From: Hyphomicrobiales bacterium
Lineage (GTDB): Bacteria; Pseudomonadota; Alphaproteobacteria; Rhizobiales; Rhizobiaceae
DNA length: 64,000 bases
Assembly: GCA_900471485.1 (NCBI GenBank)
Contig: UCEU01000030.1
Location: forward strand, 1-64,000
Direction: 5' to 3'
The notes beneath the pieces are model-generated. The model saw only the letters and a list, made by a program, of their open reading frames with translations. It was not told the DNA's origin and ran no database searches. The position numbers were made by a program, and so were the translations under genes. This document shows, one piece after another, positions 18,623 to 27,043 of the stretch (position 1 is its first letter; every line of letters begins with the position of its first letter).

Positions 18623-18730
18623 TCAAAGGCCCCGTGCCGCCTACCGCGATACGACCCGATCTTACAAGAACAAGAGCCGGCCGCCTGCGAAAGTCAGGGA
18701 GCATTTCGCTACGAGGCTACGGAGAACGCC

Positions 18731-19756
18731 ATGAACGACACGACACAAACCTATCTCGCCGTCCAGGCCGTATCACCTGGCAAGCTCGAGCTGACCAGGA
18801 AGCCGATGCAGGCACCCGGTCCGGGCCAAGTTCGCATCAAGATTGAAGCCTGCGGGGTCTGCCATTCCGACGCCGCGACCGTCGAGGGCGTTTTTCCGAT
18901 CAGCTGGCCGCGAGTTCCGGGGCACGAGGTCGTCGGAAAAATCGAAAGCCTCGGTGAAGGCGTCGAGGGCTGGAATGTCGGCCAGAGGGTCGGTGTAGGC
19001 TTCTTGGCAGGGAGCTGCGGCCATTGCTCCGAATGCCGCTCCGGGCATCTCGTGAACTGCACGAACCAGGAATTCACGGGTGTACATCACGACGGCGGCT
19101 ATGCCGAATGGATGGTTGCGAAAGCCTCGGGACTGATGTCTGTTCCCGACGATCTCACCGATGTGGAGGCTGCGCCGCTTCTGTGCGCCGGCCTGACGAC
19201 GTTCAGTGCCCTTAGAAACTCGGGCGCTAAGGCAGGCGATGTTGTTGCGGTCATCGGCATCGGTGGGCTTGGCCACCTTGCCGTTCAATACGCACGTGGC
19301 ATGGGATTCGAGGTCGTGGCTATCGGACGTGGCGCGGCCGTCGGTGATTTGGCAAGAAAGCTGGGCGCACACCACTACATCGACAGCAACTCCGAACCGG
19401 TCGCCGAAGCGCTTCAGCGGCTCGGCGGAGCGGACCTTGTGCTGGCGACCGCCTCCGGTGGCAAAGGTGTCGCCGACTCGGTCAAGGGCCTCAAACCCCG
19501 GGGTAAGACGATCGTCATCGGAGCGACGGCCGAGCCTATCGAACTGGCGTCCGGCGATCTCTTTCTCAAAGAACGTTCGGTCGAAGGCGCGCTCACCGGG
19601 GACCCGGCGACTGGCGACACGACGCTTCGCTTCAGTTCGCTTTTTGGCATCTCCGCGATGATCGAAGAAATCCCGCTGGAGCGGGCGATTGAGGCCTATG
19701 ACAAGATGATGCACGGCAAGCCTCGCTTTCGCATCGTCCTGACGATGGGCTCTTGA
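18731..19756 (+). CDS. zinc-dependent alcohol dehydrogenase
   Basis: 341-aa medium-chain dehydrogenase. Catalytic zinc ligands: Cys in CGVCHSD (about residue 37) and His in PGHEVVG (about 60). The structural zinc lobe is GSCGHCSECRSGHLVNC (about 95-110). The nucleotide-binding segment is VIGIGGLGHLAVQ. It oxidises alcohols or reduces aldehydes with NAD(P). GGAGAACGCC precedes the ATG. It is the last gene of the 14.9-19.8 kb cluster and pairs functionally with the aldo/keto reductase. Confidence 0.95.
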   Translation: MNDTTQTYLAVQAVSPGKLELTRKPMQAPGPGQVRIKIEACGVCHSDAATVEGVFPISWPRVPGHEVVGKIESLGEGVEGWNVGQRVGVGFLAGSCGHCSECRSGHLVNCTNQEFTGVHHDGGYAEWMVAKASGLMSVPDDLTDVEAAPLLCAGLTTFSALRNSGAKAGDVVAVIGIGGLGHLAVQYARGMGFEVVAIGRGAAVGDLARKLGAHHYIDSNSEPVAEALQRLGGADLVLATASGGKGVADSVKGLKPRGKTIVIGATAEPIELASGDLFLKERSVEGALTGDPATGDTTLRFSSLFGISAMIEEIPLERAIEAYDKMMHGKPRFRIVLTMGS

Positions 19757-19897
19757 CCTCTTCGCAACACGCCCATCCCGGTGAATTCCCTGGGGTGGGC
19801 ACCCGCAGACCGGGTTACTGCAAGCCGTTACCGTTGGAATTGGCGGACGAGGCCTGCGTTGTTGCGCTGCACCGTTGCGCCAAACCGGAGCCTCACT

Positions 19898-20110
19898 ATG
19901 AGCAAAGACCTAACGATGCACGAGGCGATCGCTGACGGCTTGACAGCGATGGTCAACGCTGCGGACGGGTTGGACCAGCGCTCGTTTGCGAGGCTACTAC
20001 ATGAGGTAGCTTGCAAGCTGTTGGTAGAAGGCGTGAAGCGACCGCCTCAAATCTCCTCCAGCTCTCCTTATCCCGATAACACACAGGTTGGCGTTCTGCC
20101 TCTCGAATAG
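19898..20110 (+). CDS. small conserved protein upstream of STAND regulator
   Basis: 70-aa protein beginning at the ATG with GGAG 7 bases upstream. Residues about 7-45 match the C-terminal part of the protein at 477-848 (shared AMxNxADGxxxRSFAxLL). No recognised domain. It lies 278 bases upstream of the STAND regulator at 20389. Function unknown; its position could make it a regulator's partner or simply a neighbour. Confidence 0.5.
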   Translation: MSKDLTMHEAIADGLTAMVNAADGLDQRSFARLLHEVACKLLVEGVKRPPQISSSSPYPDNTQVGVLPLE

Positions 20111-20388
20111 CCCCTCTTCAGGCCGCCCGATCTTTGTCCGGCGTTACACAGAACTGCGAGTCGAGGTCCGGTCTCGTGTAAGGAAAGTGCGCAGCCGCCT
20201 GCTGGCTCCCCTCCTCGTCACGACCTGTCTTTAGGGATAGGTTGGCCCACCCCACAGTACAATTGTTCCCATTCACCAGTCGTATATCGATTGCATGGGG
20301 CAAGCTTCTGAAGCGCTGCCCTTGGTTACACCTTGGATCGCAGCCACAGACTGGCGCTTAGCGATCCCAAAGGGAGCGCAGGTGGACG

Positions 20389-21879
20389 ATGACGGTACTG
20401 CGGTTTGACGATTTCGAAATGGATATACCAGCACGAAGCCTCAAACGATCCGGTTGCGACGTCCGCATCGGGTCGCGTGCATTCGATCTGTTGGTTGCCT
20501 TGGCATCCAGGCACGGAGAAATCCTTTCGAAGGCAGACTTGATAGGGGTTGCCTGGCCCGACACACATGTGGAGGAGAGCTCCCTGCGTGTGAACATCGT
20601 GGCCCTGCGCAAAGCACTTGACGGCGGCAATCCCTACAGCATGGTCGAAAATGTGGCTGGACGAGGCTACACTTTCACGGTTCCCGTCACCAAGCTGGAG
20701 GTCCACCGCACCACCAGCCCAACACTGCCAGCGTCCCGCGTGGATAGCCTTCCGAACACCTGTGCGCGGCTCGTGGGGCGTGACGACCTGATTGCGAAAT
20801 GGGCTGACGGAATTGGGCCCGGCATCACGACAATTGTGGGGCCGGGGGGCGTCGGGAAGACAGTGGTGGCACTCCAGATGGCCCGCGTCCTTCAGGAAGC
20901 GTTTGAAAGCATTCAGTTCGTAGATATGGCTGACGAGACAGGAGCGGCTTCGACGCCGATCGCAGACGCCCTGAAAGCTAGAAGCTTGACGTCTGATATG
21001 CTCCGACAGGCCATGGAGACTTTTAGCGGAAGATCCGGTCTATTGGTTATCGATGGATGCGACTGGTCCATCGACCGGGTCGCTCTCATCGCCGAATCCA
21101 TTGCGCACAGTTACCCGGAGCTTGCCATATTGACGACAAGTCGAGAGCCTCTTGGCATCATTGGTGAGAACGTCCTCCATCTGCCTGGGCTAACCGTGCC
21201 GGCAGCCAAGGATCAAATTGACGATGTGGCAACGTTCAGCGCTGTCGAGCTCTTTGCAGAACGCGTATCCATGGTCGCAGAAGAATATGCGATCGACGAT
21301 CCGAGGGGCATCGAACTCGCCGCCGAAGTTGTCCGAAAGACGGACGGCAATCCTCTTGCTATTGAGCTTGCTGCGTCTCGAGTCGCAGACCTCGGACTAG
21401 AAAACCTTGTGGTGTCACTGGATAGACCATTGAGGACACTGCGCCGGGGAAATCGAACCTCACATCCACGCCAACAGACATTGCGCGCCAACATCGACTG
21501 GAGCTACAATCTTCTCGACAGAAATATGCAGTCGCTGCTGGGGTCGCTTTCCGTGTTGGACACCGAATTCACCAAAGACAGCGCCCTCGCGCATTATGGC
21601 TTTGAACTCGCACGGTCGGATTTCGATGAGGCGTTCGATGGCCTTGTCGTCAAGTCCCTCGTCAGGGGCCAGCAGTCCGACGGCACGTACACACTCCCCA
21701 GGCTGATACGCGAATACGCTCTGGAAAAACACATACAGATTACGAGTTCTGTCCTGTCCTTTTCGGCAGACACGAACTCAGTCGTCCGTGGAGTTTCGCA
21801 TGAGCATTCCCAATTTACGTCTAGCCCAAGAACGCACACTGAATCGCGTTCATTCTCTGAGGCAATCAGGGCGGCCTAA
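20389..21879 (+). CDS. winged-helix/NB-ARC (STAND) regulator lacking its C-terminal sensor half
   Basis: 496-aa protein. OmpR-type winged helix (about residues 3-100, with SSLRVNIVALRKAL and VAGRGYTF), then an NB-ARC-like ATPase: Walker A GPGGVGKTVV (about 148), sensor LTTSREPLG, GNPLAIELAASRV and RQQTLRANIDWSY. The two paralogues at 23441 and 53663 are 911 and 915 aa and continue for about 430 residues of helical repeats. This one stops soon after the shared YALEK, ending in an unrelated, serine-rich tail of about 50 residues. That looks like a truncation, possibly by deletion, with the stop now overlapping the convergent regulator gene. It may have lost ligand sensing or be constitutive or dead. 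Confidence 0.85.
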   Translation: MTVLRFDDFEMDIPARSLKRSGCDVRIGSRAFDLLVALASRHGEILSKADLIGVAWPDTHVEESSLRVNIVALRKALDGGNPYSMVENVAGRGYTFTVPVTKLEVHRTTSPTLPASRVDSLPNTCARLVGRDDLIAKWADGIGPGITTIVGPGGVGKTVVALQMARVLQEAFESIQFVDMADETGAASTPIADALKARSLTSDMLRQAMETFSGRSGLLVIDGCDWSIDRVALIAESIAHSYPELAILTTSREPLGIIGENVLHLPGLTVPAAKDQIDDVATFSAVELFAERVSMVAEEYAIDDPRGIELAAEVVRKTDGNPLAIELAASRVADLGLENLVVSLDRPLRTLRRGNRTSHPRQQTLRANIDWSYNLLDRNMQSLLGSLSVLDTEFTKDSALAHYGFELARSDFDEAFDGLVVKSLVRGQQSDGTYTLPRLIREYALEKHIQITSSVLSFSADTNSVVRGVSHEHSQFTSSPRTHTESRSFSEAIRAA

Positions 21880-22523
21880 CTGTCACCCTGAGCAAATGGC
21901 TGATCTTGGGCGAGCAGCTCTGCTTTCTTGACGAGGTCAGCGACAGAGCGGACACGCATCTTCTTCATCACGTTCGATCTATGAAGCTTCACTGTAACCA
22001 TGCTGATGCCCAGTTGGCCGGCGATCTGCTTGTTCATGTAGCCATTCACTACTGCATCCATCACTTCAACTTCCCTCGGGGTCAGAGACTCCCTGAGCTT
22101 CTCGACGTCTGAACGAGATTGGGACTGCGACCGTATTGCTTCGTCTCGCTTGATCGCGCTGGTCACCGCGTCGATCAGGTCCTGTTCCCTGAACGGCTTG
22201 GTGAGAAAATCCATAGCTCCGGCCTTCATCGCCCTCACCGTCATTGGGATATCCCCGTGCCCCGTCACTACGATTATGGGCATCCGGTTCCCGGCCTTTT
22301 GCAGATCTGATTGGAAATCCAGCCCGCTAGCGCCCGAAAATCGCACGTCGAGGACGATGCAACCGGGCGTATCGAGATTGTCGGCGTCAAGGAGAGCTCG
22401 GGGAGAATCGTATGCGATCGCTTCAAGATCAATCGACTTGAATAGATCAAGAAGCGACACGCGCACTGAACGATCGTCATCGACTATCCGAATAAGTGGC
22501 TGTGATGGCAATTCTTCTTGCAC
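21876..22523 (-). CDS. FixJ-family two-component response regulator
   Basis: 215-aa regulator with a receiver (Asp pair in RIVDDDRS, phospho-Asp in CIVLDVRFSG, Lys in LTKPF) and a C-terminal LuxR-type helix-turn-helix (SLTPREVEVMDAVVNGYMNKQIA, then TVKLHRSNVMKKM). The GTG at 22523 is preferred because AGGGGA lies about 7 bases upstream; an in-frame TTG at 22562 would add 13 residues. The partner kinase is not adjacent; the closest candidate is the PAS kinase at 27044. It is followed upstream by a receiver-only gene on the same strand. Confidence 0.93.
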   Translation of the reverse strand: MQEELPSQPLIRIVDDDRSVRVSLLDLFKSIDLEAIAYDSPRALLDADNLDTPGCIVLDVRFSGASGLDFQSDLQKAGNRMPIIVVTGHGDIPMTVRAMKAGAMDFLTKPFREQDLIDAVTSAIKRDEAIRSQSQSRSDVEKLRESLTPREVEVMDAVVNGYMNKQIAGQLGISMVTVKLHRSNVMKKMRVRSVADLVKKAELLAQDQPFAQGDS

Positions 22524-22668
22524 CCGGCGATCCCCTACATTCGGCGGCCCCAAGCAGGGCAAACATGGCCTTGGCCATCGCCGTCAATACAAAGATGTAG
22601 CTCGGGAAATCTAGCGTTGCAATTCTACAGCACCCATCGATGTGTGGGAAAACCGCTGAAACGAGACG

Positions 22669-23109
22669 TCAGTCGATCACCCGCCTGTATCGAGAGCTTT
22701 GCTGCAACGCCAAACTAATAAGATCGAGGAAACGCTCAGGCAAGAAAGGCTTCTCCACGAACGCAAACGCCCCCGACGGCGGCGTCTCCGCGAAGACCGA
22801 TCCCTTTGGTCCTGCAGACATTACGATTAGCGGAGTTTCGATCTTGTTGGCCTGGAAGAAGCGGAGGAGTTCAACGCCGCTTGTCCCCGGCATCTCGACG
22901 TCACTTATGACGCAGTCGCTATTCCACAAGGCGGACGAACTGAGGAAACCCTCAGCTCTGCCAAACATGTTCGTCCAGTATCCACTACTTTTGAGAAGAT
23001 CGTCAATAGCTGTACGGACGCTGGGATCATCGTCAATAACGGAAATTGTAGCGTTCGCCGTCAACACTAATGCCTTTTCGTGTGCCTCGATCGTAAGAGC
23101 CGATCGCAT
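22669..23109 (-). CDS. receiver-only response regulator
   Basis: 146-aa FixJ-like receiver without output domain. VIDDDPSVR (acidic pocket), phospho-Asp in CVISDVEMPGTSG, and EKPF near the end carries the conserved Lys. It lies 146 bases upstream of the FixJ-family gene on the same strand, so the pair may form a small relay. The start could also be a few codons further in. Confidence 0.88.
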   Translation of the reverse strand: MRSALTIEAHEKALVLTANATISVIDDDPSVRTAIDDLLKSSGYWTNMFGRAEGFLSSSALWNSDCVISDVEMPGTSGVELLRFFQANKIETPLIVMSAGPKGSVFAETPPSGAFAFVEKPFLPERFLDLISLALQQSSRYRRVID

Positions 23110-23362
23110 CGTCAGATGCTGAACGTATTCGCGATAGACAAGTTCCGGTAAGTTACGAAGGCGAAGTAGTTTAGATCACTCTGTTGGGATCGAAAAACTC
23201 AAATTTAACAACATTTCACATGCGTTGACTGACGTTTTCGATGACTGTGAGTTGAGGCCTTTGGCAACGGCATTTGTCGCAGCGTCGAGGCTAATGCGGT
23301 GAGCCGCGCGCCCAGTAGTAGCCTATTTCAGAGGCAATCGCTGAACGACAGGAAAAGGACCA
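23110..23362. other. upstream region of STAND regulator 23441
   Basis: AT-richer divergent promoter region between the receiver gene and the STAND regulator, about 330 bases in all including the short ORF at 23363. No operator could be assigned. Confidence 0.35.
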
Positions 23363-23422
23363 ATGACAAAAACGAATCTGGCAGCCGTTGCGGCTAGTTC
23401 AAACGTCGAAGCAAGCGTGTGA
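23363..23422 (+). CDS. possible 19-aa leader peptide upstream of STAND regulator
   Basis: ATG preceded by AAAAGGA at 4-5 bases, then 19 codons rich in Ala, Val and Ser, ending in TGA 18 bases before the ATG of the large regulator, which itself has no visible ribosome site. Translational coupling from this leader would explain how the regulator is translated. Coding is unproven. Confidence 0.35.
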   Translation: MTKTNLAAVAASSNVEASV

Positions 23423-23440
23423 TCCTCGAGTTCGTCCGAC

Positions 23441-26176
23441 ATGTCGCTCCTTCAATTCGACGACTACGAATTAGATATCGAACAAAGGCGTCTTACCGAG
23501 CACGGCTTACCCTTGCGGCTGGGAGGCAGGGCATTCGATATTCTCTCCACTCTAGCGTGCAGGGCGGGAGTTGTCGTAACCAAGGACGAACTAATCGCTC
23601 TCGTTTGGCCGACAACCATTGTTGATGAGGGAGCGCTTCGCGTTCACCTGGTTGCCCTCAGGAAGGCTCTCGGAGATCATGCGAGACATTTGATCGAAAC
23701 GATACCGGGTCGAGGATATGTTTTTGCAGGAAGCGTTAGGCAGATTTCGCGGGAAACACCGACCCCGGCACCAGTTCCGGCTGTCGCCCAGCACTTGGTG
23801 GGCAGCCTGCCCCGCATGCCGAAAAGGCTTATAGGAAGAAGCGGATATATTCGATCCACACTCGAGCTTCTCGATTCGACACGTCTTTTGACGCTGACCG
23901 GTCCCGGGGGTATTGGGAAAACCGCTATCGCAGTTTCTTGCGCGAATGCCCTCGCGGAGAGAAAGCGCGTGGTGTTCATCGATCTCACGACGCTCGCAGG
24001 GGGAGAGGTTCTCCTGCCTACGCTCGCCACACAGCTCGGACTTAGTACCTTCGGCGACGATGTCTTTCCTGGTATTATCGCCGAACTCTCAAAAAGGCAG
24101 ACTTTGCTTCTCCTAGACGGATGCGAACGCATCGTGGACGCTGCCGCTAGCGCTGCGGAGCGCATTATTCGAGAATCTCCTACAACGCAAATCCTGGCAA
24201 CGACCCGAGAACCGCTCAGGACCTCCATCGAAAAAGTGAGGCAAATCGCCCCGCTTGAGTTTCCAGCCGATACTCAAAATAGCTCAGATATCGAGCATTT
24301 TCCGGCTGTCGAGCTATTTGTCTCGCTGGCCGCTCTCGCCGGCGACGACGTCGATCTCACCGGGAGAGATGACCTGCAGCTTGTTGTAGACATAGTTCGC
24401 AGTCTTGACGGGGTCCCGTTGGCAATCGAACTCGCCGCCGCCCGCCTCTTTGACATGGATTTGCCATCCCTTCACGCATCGGTGGCCGAGCCAGTCGCCT
24501 TCCTCAGACGCGGTCGCAGGACCGCGCCCCCTCGGCAGCAGACAATGAGGGCGACGTTGGACTGGAGCTACTCCACCTTGTCCAATGATGAGAGGGAGTT
24601 GCTTCTAAGACTTTCGGTGTTCGCTGGAACATTCTCAACGGAAGCGGCTTTCGCTGTCTCGGAGAAAGCCGACGCCCCCGATAGCTTCCATGAGGCCTTC
24701 GATGGTCTTTTTCTCAAATCACTCCTGGTCGTTACCCAGCGAGGAGGAAACTACAGGCTCCTTTTGACGACGCGGGACTATGCTGCCGAAAAGTTTGCCG
24801 AGGCGTCCTTCTCTAGGTCGTGCAGGCTCGCGCATGCGCGGTACTGCCTGGCGCGTCTTTCCTCTGCTACCGATGAATGGGATCGGCTCGATCCATCGGA
24901 ATGGCGCGCCATAAATGGAGCGATCGTGAACGACTTGCGATCCGCTCTTATTTGGACATTCGGCAACGATGGCGATGAAGACCTCGGACTGGCGCTCACG
25001 GCCAATTCCGACACGCTTTGGGTTCAGCTCGGTCTCATCGGGGAACAATACGCAGTAGCCGAGCGCGCTTTGAAGGTGTTCGAGGCGAGAGCTGTCGCTG
25101 ATAGAGACCTCGAAATGAGGTTACGTTTGCTCTACGCCGTCTCACTTTATCATTCAAAGACCTTCGAACGAAATCAGGAGGTTATTGATCAGTATAGCAG
25201 AGTTTTGGAACTTGCGGTCGGCGCTGGGAATATCGCGATCGTGATGCGAGCCATAGCGGGTGCAGCAGCCATCCATACAGCTAACGGTCATTATCAAAGG
25301 GCGCTCGACCTCGTTCATCGTTTCGACAAAGAGTTCGACCAGATGCCCCCACAGGCTCGAAGTCATTTCCTCAACCACAACTATCACTACATAGGCGACT
25401 TCGACAAAGCCATGGAGCATGCTCGAATTGCTCTTTTACCAGCCCGCCAAGCGCCGAAACCCCCGCCATATAGTGGAGGCTACTTTGACACCCGCATCAG
25501 CGCCTTTTGCGTGATCGTCAAAACCCTCTGGATACAGGGGCAATACTCTGCCGCGCAAACAACACTCCAAGAAGCCCTGGACGAGGTGATTGAGAAAGAT
25601 CACGCTATCTCGACGTGCCTATATCTGGCAGCATCCGCGTGTCCGACGGCACTTGGCCTCGGATATTCGGTCCTTGGGGAAAGGCTGGTACGAATGCTCC
25701 ACGAGGTCTCGACGAGGAATTCACTCCTCAGGTGGAAGGCTTGGGGACAGGCATATGAAGAGGTCACCGCCGCGATTGCTGACAACGACCCGACGGCGTT
25801 TGACCGCACAGTCTCCAGGTTGGGCGGCACGCCTCTCGAAAACTGCCTGGTGATCGGAGGTCGCCTTGCAAATGCGGAAGTCCTAGAGCGAATCGCACCG
25901 GAAGGTACGTGGTGTGGTGCTGAAATCTTGAGGCTTCGCGGCGAGTTGGCAATGTTAAACAACCCGACAAACGGACGGACGCTGCTGCAAAAAGCTCATA
26001 AAATAGCCGCGACGCAGGCCGCAGGAACTTTTGTCCTAAGGTGCGCCGTCAGCCTCTACCGACACTGCCCGCCAGAGGAAAGAGGGGCCTCGAGAAGCAT
26101 ACTTCTCAAGGCCCTGGATGGTGTCGAATACCGGAAGGACGTCGCCGATGTGGCTGAAGCCGCATCCCTGCTCTAG
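23441..26176 (+). CDS. winged-helix/NB-ARC/TPR (STAND) transcriptional regulator
   Basis: 911-aa cytoplasmic regulator. N-terminal OmpR-type winged helix (about residues 2-98; GALRVHLVALRKALGD, IPGRGYVF). NB-ARC ATPase (about 125-400) with Walker A GPGGIGKTA, LATTREPLR, GVPLAIELAAARL and RQQTMRATLDWSY. The C-terminal helical-repeat region (about 460-911) is the likely ligand or protein sensor. By analogy with STAND proteins, ATP and ligand binding drive oligomerisation and DNA binding. It is a full-length paralogue of 53663-56410. The target is unknown; neighbouring dps and receivers are on the other strand. Confidence 0.9.
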   Translation: MSLLQFDDYELDIEQRRLTEHGLPLRLGGRAFDILSTLACRAGVVVTKDELIALVWPTTIVDEGALRVHLVALRKALGDHARHLIETIPGRGYVFAGSVRQISRETPTPAPVPAVAQHLVGSLPRMPKRLIGRSGYIRSTLELLDSTRLLTLTGPGGIGKTAIAVSCANALAERKRVVFIDLTTLAGGEVLLPTLATQLGLSTFGDDVFPGIIAELSKRQTLLLLDGCERIVDAAASAAERIIRESPTTQILATTREPLRTSIEKVRQIAPLEFPADTQNSSDIEHFPAVELFVSLAALAGDDVDLTGRDDLQLVVDIVRSLDGVPLAIELAAARLFDMDLPSLHASVAEPVAFLRRGRRTAPPRQQTMRATLDWSYSTLSNDERELLLRLSVFAGTFSTEAAFAVSEKADAPDSFHEAFDGLFLKSLLVVTQRGGNYRLLLTTRDYAAEKFAEASFSRSCRLAHARYCLARLSSATDEWDRLDPSEWRAINGAIVNDLRSALIWTFGNDGDEDLGLALTANSDTLWVQLGLIGEQYAVAERALKVFEARAVADRDLEMRLRLLYAVSLYHSKTFERNQEVIDQYSRVLELAVGAGNIAIVMRAIAGAAAIHTANGHYQRALDLVHRFDKEFDQMPPQARSHFLNHNYHYIGDFDKAMEHARIALLPARQAPKPPPYSGGYFDTRISAFCVIVKTLWIQGQYSAAQTTLQEALDEVIEKDHAISTCLYLAASACPTALGLGYSVLGERLVRMLHEVSTRNSLLRWKAWGQAYEEVTAAIADNDPTAFDRTVSRLGGTPLENCLVIGGRLANAEVLERIAPEGTWCGAEILRLRGELAMLNNPTNGRTLLQKAHKIAATQAAGTFVLRCAVSLYRHCPPEERGASRSILLKALDGVEYRKDVADVAEAASLL

Positions 26177-26192
26177 CCGTGATCCAGAGTGA

Positions 26193-26708
26193 TCAGCTGT
26201 TGCGGTTCGATTCGAAAAGGAACCAAACGCGGCCTTCAGCTTCGTCCACCCAGCCTTCGAGAAGGCTCGTTGTGGCGAAGTCGCCATGTTCGGAGGTCAG
26301 TTCGTGAACCTGTCTCATCGACGCGATCAGCTGCTCGTTGTCGCCCTTGAGTTCCGCGAGCATGTCTTCGGCAGTCACGAAGTCAGCGTCGTTGTCGAGC
26401 AGCCTCTGCACTCGTGCGATATGGCCAACAGAGCGCAGCGTCGTTCCGCCGACCTTCCGGACGCGCTCAGCGATCGCGTCCGTCATGCCGATCAATTGAT
26501 CTCCATGATCGTCCAACATGAGGTGGAAATCGCGGAAATGCGGCCCAGAGAGATGCCAGTGAAAATTCTTGGTTTTGATGTAGAGAGCGAACACGTCGGC
26601 CAGCAAGGCGGTAAGCGCGCCCGAGATGTCGTTGCGTGCGTTCTGGCCGAGGTCGGTCGGGGTGTTGAGCGGCGCTGTTCGACGCGTGGCGGCGGAAGTC
26701 TGGTCCAT
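26193..26708 (-). CDS. dps: Dps ferritin-like DNA-binding stress protein
   Basis: 171-aa Dps-type four-helix protein that stores iron, consumes peroxide and protects DNA. Ferroxidase-site residues are visible in KTKNFHWHLSGPHF (His), and FHLMLDDHGDQL (Asp/Glu ligands). The N-terminal extension of about 25 residues has Arg and Lys for DNA contact. AAGGAG precedes the ATG. Its upstream region carries the ATTGCACGATC motif shared with cfa and the ior genes. Convergent with the STAND gene at 17 bases distance. Confidence 0.96.
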   Translation of the reverse strand: MDQTSAATRRTAPLNTPTDLGQNARNDISGALTALLADVFALYIKTKNFHWHLSGPHFRDFHLMLDDHGDQLIGMTDAIAERVRKVGGTTLRSVGHIARVQRLLDNDADFVTAEDMLAELKGDNEQLIASMRQVHELTSEHGDFATTSLLEGWVDEAEGRVWFLFESNRNS

Positions 26709-27043
26709 GGGGTCTCCTTCTGATGCTGCCGGCTATGGATAGCGGTAGCGCCACCCATCCGGGGATCGCCGGAACCTGCATTGAATTGGGGATAATTTAT
26801 TGCACGATCGCGCCTCCCTGCCCCCGACTGCTCAAAGGAAGAAGCGCCGCCTTCATCGGCGGAGTAGAACATTTACAGCAAGCGTCGAACGTCAGTATCA
26901 AGGCGTGTGTCACGGACCGGCAGGCACGGATCGCCCCGGTGAAACACGTGCTCGTTAGTCATTCTGGCAAAACTTAATGCTTAGCGACAATGGGGGGATA
27001 AAAAGATATCTATGTTCGTGGGGACGGCGATTGGGACAGCCTG
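26709..27043. other. divergent promoter region dps / PAS kinase
   Basis: About 335 bases. It holds the TTGCACRAT motif at 26799-26809 on the dps side. An 84-codon plus-strand frame exists but shows no domain. Otherwise nothing seen. Confidence 0.4.
26799..26809 (-). promoter_or_regulatory. candidate shared regulatory motif upstream of dps
   Basis: ATTGCACGATC, about 90-100 bases upstream of the dps start and preceded by GGATAATTT. This copy has three to four extra bases between the GGATAAT part and TTGCAC compared with the copies at cfa and iorA. Confidence 0.4.
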
